DNA of 64,000 nucleotides. Origin: an uncultured Muribaculaceae bacterium. Its GTDB lineage: Bacteria > Bacteroidota > Bacteroidia > Bacteroidales > Muribaculaceae. Made by a program: the position numbers and the translations under genes. The DNA is taken from positions 37,327 to 101,326 of the forward strand of contig CAJUAF010000010.1 in the NCBI GenBank assembly GCA_910584365.1, in the 5' to 3' direction. Of the stretch, positions 60,386 to 64,000 are shown in pieces (the first letter of the stretch is position 1; every line of letters starts with the position of its first letter). The notes beneath the pieces were generated by a model, which was not told the origin of the DNA, did no database searches, and saw only the letters and a program-made list of their open reading frames with translations.

Positions 60386-62725
60386 TTAGTGCTTTAATTG
60401 TTTAAGGAAAGCTTTCAATGTTATGGTCGTAATTCCCAATGCCTTGCATTTCAGTTGGAGGCCATTGTCAGAAGTCATCATAATTGGATTTTCATCCTTA
60501 TATTTTAATGCGACCGATAGAATCAGATTGTCAGGTGAGCGCCTGTCGTAGTCGGCCGGCAGAAGGGACGCATCGGCGGTTTCAAAAATTATCTTTCGGC
60601 TATTTTCTCTATTAAGTAGTCGTAGAGCCGTCTCTGCATTCTTTTTCTCCTGCTCCGATCTAATCTTCATCTTATCAAGCTCATCAATTACCTTAGCTGA
60701 AAGAATGATAGGGTATTGAGCATCAATCTTGCTCAATATTTCCGGATAGTTGATGAATACATTGGTATCTATGATGTAGTAATTCTTCTTAGTAGGTTGT
60801 ATTTCAACTTTTTTCTTTTCAAACCGAGACAGATCAATTTTCCCCACAACCTTGACGCCGGGAATTTGTGAAATTGTTTCAATAGTGGTAGAACTAACTT
60901 CCGCTGATTGAATTCCTGATTTACCTATCATAGGACTACATACAGAACCATTATGATTCAATATGTCGCAATGACTGATAAATCGCTTAACCAAAGGAGA
61001 AACAGAATGAATGTCCTCGATAGGCATATCAGATATTATCAATGTTGTACTACGAGAACGACTAGTTGCTACATTAAAACGTCGTTCTTCAAGAGCAAAC
61101 CCAGGATTTCTTCCAGGGAGATATAGGACGGCATAATCGACTGTCATACCCTGAATCCTATCAATTGTTTCAATTGTAATATCAAGATTGATATCCGGTA
61201 AAGAGAAATATTTCTGCATTTCTCGAACAGAGTCTCGATAAGGGGAAATGAGCGCGATCTTATAGTTTGGATAATATTTTTCTAAATTACAGATGACCCT
61301 ATGCAACAGTGCATTACACGAATCTGAGTAGAAGCCATTGCATAGATCATTTGTGCAATAATAAATAACTCCACCTTCATTTGGGAATATTGGGTCATTG
61401 ATTTTTGTAAAGTCAAGATACTCTGACTTTACAGAAACGAAACGGTTACCATAAAAATATTTGGTAAGGTTGGCGGTTTTATTTGTCAAACGGAAAGTTG
61501 TGACAATTCTATAAGACTTTATGTTTGACCCTAATGCGATTGTCTTGAGACCCTCAATTTGAGAGTTCACATTCCAGGAATTGTAATACGGATTATTCAG
61601 CTTTACAATAGGTGGCAACTGCATTGGGTCACCAACTATTAAACAATGTTTGCCTAAACTTTTAAACGCGACAATTGCAGTAAGAAAAACTTGTGATGCC
61701 TCTTCAACTACAACAAGGTCGTATTGTGGAATACCATTTAGTTTAATCTTCTCCGGATTAAATGCACTTGAGAGTACATAGTTTGTTGCGCATAACAATT
61801 CTCCATCTGAAACTTGTAAATTGGGTGATGAAGGTTTTAATCCTAAAACCTGTTTGCGCTCATCAGCCGAAAGATTAGTTTTAGAGATTCTACCTAACGA
61901 CAGGAACTCTTTAAGAGGATCTTGTTTGATTAACTCAATCAGCCCTTTATTTGCCATCGTAGTTACGCATACGCGTTTACCATCGGAAAGATATTTTGCT
62001 ATAATTGATGCGATGGTATAGCTTTTCCCTGTCCCGGGAGGTCCCTGCACAATACAGTTGTGGGTTTCATCTAATGTAGTAAGAATAGCGTCAGCGATTG
62101 CATCTGGATTTACTTCATCAAAGGCCAACTCTTCAGGTTGCCAATCTTCATAACTGATGGTTGGTTCGATTAATAATTCTCCATTATCTCGATTTTCATC
62201 TATGAAAGAAGAAAGATTTTTATAATAATCTGTTGGAGGGAAAGGATTATAAATAATTAGCGACAACGACTTCCTTGCTTCACTTGATTTACGAAAAAGG
62301 TCGTAAAGCGAGGAACTAATGCCTATGCAAGCTATATAATCGTAGGAGGATTCACCTTTGTTCAGATAAAACATTGGTGTAAAGTCGGACCCGGCGGAAT
62401 GAAGATTTGGATCGGAACAAAAGGTCTCCCATTTGCAATCCCATTCAATTGGACGTACACCTAATTTTTCAAAAGCTCCTTTTTTGATGACAGTTATACA
62501 TTTTTGAACTTTAAGTCGAGGAGCCATGCCACGAGGGCATTTTATAATGACGTATCCAGTTTCGTTCTGAACAGAATCTATGTAAGCAAGTGCGAGGTCG
62601 CCAGTCTTGAATAGCGATCTCATAGCACTTTTGTTTACTTTTTGCTGTTCAACTATTGCTTCCTTTACTTGGTCAGCAAAGAAGCTTTTATAGTTGTCGA
62701 GCTTTTTATCTTTATCAATAGTCAT
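60386..62725 (-). CDS. SF1 helicase (UPF1/Dna2-like) with C-terminal PIN domain
   Basis: A 779-residue fusion. N-terminal ~190 residues of unknown fold; helicase core from ~200: Walker A GPPGTGKS (228-235), Walker B VVVEEASQ (338-345), GDPMQLPP (365-372), ETIDRIQGMTVDYAVLYLP (motif V, ~519) and RRFNVATSRSRSTTLIIS (motif VI, 548-565). This is the UPF1/Dna2 (AAA_11/AAA_12) type. From ~648 a PIN ribonuclease domain: YYIIDTNVFINYPEIL with Asp653, VIDELDKMK, DRRSPDNLILSVAL and MMTSDNGLQLKCKA with Asp753. Together they suggest unwinding plus RNA (or ssDNA) cleavage. The start overlaps the upstream gene by 11 bp, so coupling is likely. Confidence 0.9.
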   Translation of the reverse strand: MTIDKDKKLDNYKSFFADQVKEAIVEQQKVNKSAMRSLFKTGDLALAYIDSVQNETGYVIIKCPRGMAPRLKVQKCITVIKKGAFEKLGVRPIEWDCKWETFCSDPNLHSAGSDFTPMFYLNKGESSYDYIACIGISSSLYDLFRKSSEARKSLSLIIYNPFPPTDYYKNLSSFIDENRDNGELLIEPTISYEDWQPEELAFDEVNPDAIADAILTTLDETHNCIVQGPPGTGKSYTIASIIAKYLSDGKRVCVTTMANKGLIELIKQDPLKEFLSLGRISKTNLSADERKQVLGLKPSSPNLQVSDGELLCATNYVLSSAFNPEKIKLNGIPQYDLVVVEEASQVFLTAIVAFKSLGKHCLIVGDPMQLPPIVKLNNPYYNSWNVNSQIEGLKTIALGSNIKSYRIVTTFRLTNKTANLTKYFYGNRFVSVKSEYLDFTKINDPIFPNEGGVIYYCTNDLCNGFYSDSCNALLHRVICNLEKYYPNYKIALISPYRDSVREMQKYFSLPDINLDITIETIDRIQGMTVDYAVLYLPGRNPGFALEERRFNVATSRSRSTTLIISDMPIEDIHSVSPLVKRFISHCDILNHNGSVCSPMIGKSGIQSAEVSSTTIETISQIPGVKVVGKIDLSRFEKKKVEIQPTKKNYYIIDTNVFINYPEILSKIDAQYPIILSAKVIDELDKMKIRSEQEKKNAETALRLLNRENSRKIIFETADASLLPADYDRRSPDNLILSVALKYKDENPIMMTSDNGLQLKCKALGITTITLKAFLKQLKH

Positions 62726-64000
62726 CTAAATTTTCATCTTGAATTTCATTGCCGTCATTTCTCTCAGCCATGCTCCCAACATAATGAGCGAAAACGGCAT
62801 CCATATTTGTTGTGGAAGCAACTCTTATTAATGTGTAAGCTGTGCCCTTGACACCATTAAGTATATCAGAGTATAGTTGGTTGACCACATTAACCTTTTC
62901 CTTACCTGTAATTTTTATTACGACATCATCTTTCTCTACAAGTTGCAAGAACTCATTTCGATTTTTGATATAATGGAATTTACTTCCTTTACCATCCAAG
63001 TAAACACATATCTCCCATCGGTCATCAAGCATTTTATCCCATACAGTGGGAGAGATATACATAACACCACGAGCAGCACTACATGTGTGTATATATTTGC
63101 CGTTTGTTAGCTTATGGGTTGTGACGTCTGCTGCATTACGCACGAAGTCTTCGCGTGTTTCTTCAGGCATATCGCCTCTTTCAATGAGATTCTGATATAA
63201 TCGCAGCTGAGCCAAATAATTTGTATCAGCAATTTGTTCAGGAGTTATATTCATTTGACCAAGGATCTCAAGCTCTTCTTTTGTGGGTGGAAGAGATTCA
63301 AGTGCAAGCGGAGATGGATTGCTTCTCAAACGATTAACTTCGGCGTTTGTGTAAGGTTTCGGATGTCGACGTGTAGTCTTGGAGCCGCGCGGTTTAGTAG
63401 GCGCGGCATCAAGATTATCATAATCAGAGTCATTGTCGACACTGCCAATAGGTTCATCATCTTCTCCGGCGTAAACATAATCTGCCGGCGTTTCAAAAAT
63501 TGAAGGGACATCAACTCCTTCTTGCGAGTGAGTACCGATAGGATTTGATGAGCTGGTATTTTTAGGGGTATTCCCTTTTTCTTCTCTGTCTTCTGGAATA
63601 TTTCCGGATACATCCGGGACGGTCGGAACAGATATAGGAACATTTGAAATTGGATTATCAGATGCTTCTGATGTGCCAGTCCCAATATTCTCATTTTGCG
63701 TTACGTTAACTGAAGAAGTAGCATCTTCCTCATTACCCCTATCATCACTTGATGAAACGCCGTTGTCTTCTTCTGAATCTGAATGATTACTAACGCTTTG
63801 CGATGGTGTGCTTGTGGTGGTGAACTCAGGTCTTGAGATTGATGAAACATCATCATCTTCATCCTCTTTCTTTGAAATCAGTTTATCTCTCAATTGAGGA
63901 GCTAATGTAATTAATGCTTCCTTAAATCCTTCATTGGAAATAAGAGAATGATATGTTTGAACTATTTTTAGTGCATTCTCGCGGCTATGCATAATGAGCT
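62715..64000 (-). CDS. Acidic Ser/Asp-rich protein, probably C-terminal part of a larger one
   Basis: Open to the window edge. The first ATG visible is at 63992 (425 residues), but the frame continues upstream without stop, so the protein may be longer. From 63992: a helical start (ENALKIVQTYHSLISNEGFKEALITLAPQLRDKL), ~200 residues of low-complexity acidic Ser/Asp/Thr-rich sequence with no fold, a short basic patch (TKPRGSKTTRRHPKPYT), then a folded C-terminal domain (~235-405) with HKLTNGKYIHTCSAARGVMYISP, a W-D-K-M and WEICVYLDGKGSKFHYIKN. This last part looks like the C-terminal domain of some ATPase or restriction-type proteins, but I cannot name it. First visible gene of the six-gene operon. 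Confidence 0.7.
   Translation of the reverse strand, partial: LIMHSRENALKIVQTYHSLISNEGFKEALITLAPQLRDKLISKKEDEDDDVSSISRPEFTTTSTPSQSVSNHSDSEEDNGVSSSDDRGNEEDATSSVNVTQNENIGTGTSEASDNPISNVPISVPTVPDVSGNIPEDREEKGNTPKNTSSSNPIGTHSQEGVDVPSIFETPADYVYAGEDDEPIGSVDNDSDYDNLDAAPTKPRGSKTTRRHPKPYTNAEVNRLRSNPSPLALESLPPTKEELEILGQMNITPEQIADTNYLAQLRLYQNLIERGDMPEETREDFVRNAADVTTHKLTNGKYIHTCSAARGVMYISPTVWDKMLDDRWEICVYLDGKGSKFHYIKNRNEFLQLVEKDDVVIKITGKEKVNVVNQLYSDILNGVKGTAYTLIRVASTTNMDAVFAHYVGSMAERNDGNEIQDENLDDY

Larger units (their letters stand above)
52440..64000. other. AT-rich accessory (defence-like) island, right end off window
   Basis: Base composition and codon use change sharply to AT-rich at about 52440. The region carries an ATPase/HNH pair, tRNA-Leu and a six-gene reverse transcriptase-helicase operon, all with nuclease, helicase, RT or stress domains. 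No integrase or transposase gene is visible in the part shown. Confidence 0.7.

Noticed and set aside
58600..60500. Retron-type system around the RT
   Set aside because: No intergenic room for msr/msd and the N-P and motif A context is UG/Abi-like, not retron-like.
1..64000. CRISPR array, insertion sequence or integrase
   Set aside because: No regularly spaced short repeats, no transposase or tyrosine/serine recombinase motif seen on either strand. The only longer repeat is the in-gene 450-bp duplication.

Overview
The window looks like a chromosomal segment of a Bacteroidales bacterium, most likely a Muribaculaceae-type gut organism. Three things point there. Many genes are preceded by the Bacteroidetes -7 promoter element TAnnTTTG. 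Several secreted proteins carry type IX secretion (T9SS) C-terminal tails. The housekeeping genes (long-form ispG, head-GIN DUF2807 protein, ECF sigma with short anti-sigma, TonB receptor plus lipoprotein) are typical of the order. About 1-52.4 kb is GC-rich; from about 52.44 kb to the right edge the DNA is clearly AT-rich, which suggests a horizontally acquired defence island.

Layout, left to right. 1-9.9 kb, minus strand: partial ribD, a GH10-like glycosidase, a giant alpha-2-macroglobulin-like protein without the thioester motif, then an ECF sigma / anti-sigma / Spy-like stress operon. 10.1-24.1 kb, plus strand: TonB receptor and lipoprotein; a three-gene nonulosonic (legionaminic-type) sugar activation set; obgE; three small envelope proteins; an atypical ssb; an OPT transporter overlapping a MATE exporter. 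24.1-42.5 kb, minus strand: a complete proC-proB-proA operon, TPR protein, polysaccharide flippase, DUF2807 protein, dusB, M16 peptidase, ispG, purE, PAP2-like membrane protein, rpoN, rnr, gyrB, argR. 42.7-49.0 kb: four secreted proteins (one subtilase, three unknown), one of them with a near-perfect 450-bp internal duplication. 49.3-52.2 kb: waaA and gltX.

52.4-64 kb is the accessory region. On the plus strand lies a Septu-like pair (AAA ATPase plus HNH nuclease) whose ATPase gene seems to have lost its true 5' end. Next comes tRNA-Leu(CAG) with its own promoter and terminator. Facing it is a tightly packed minus-strand operon running off the right edge: an acidic Ser/Asp-rich protein (probably the C-terminal part of something larger), an SF1 helicase fused to a PIN domain, a defence-type (UG/Abi-like) reverse transcriptase with YVDD, a DUF1848 protein with a C-terminal radical-SAM-like cysteine motif, a methyltransferase-like/NERD-like/UvrD-like helicase fusion, and a TerB-like protein. 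Gene spacing is between an 11-nt overlap and a 12-nt gap, so the six are probably one transcription unit. I do not recognise this combination as a named anti-phage system; it is the main candidate for an undescribed system here.
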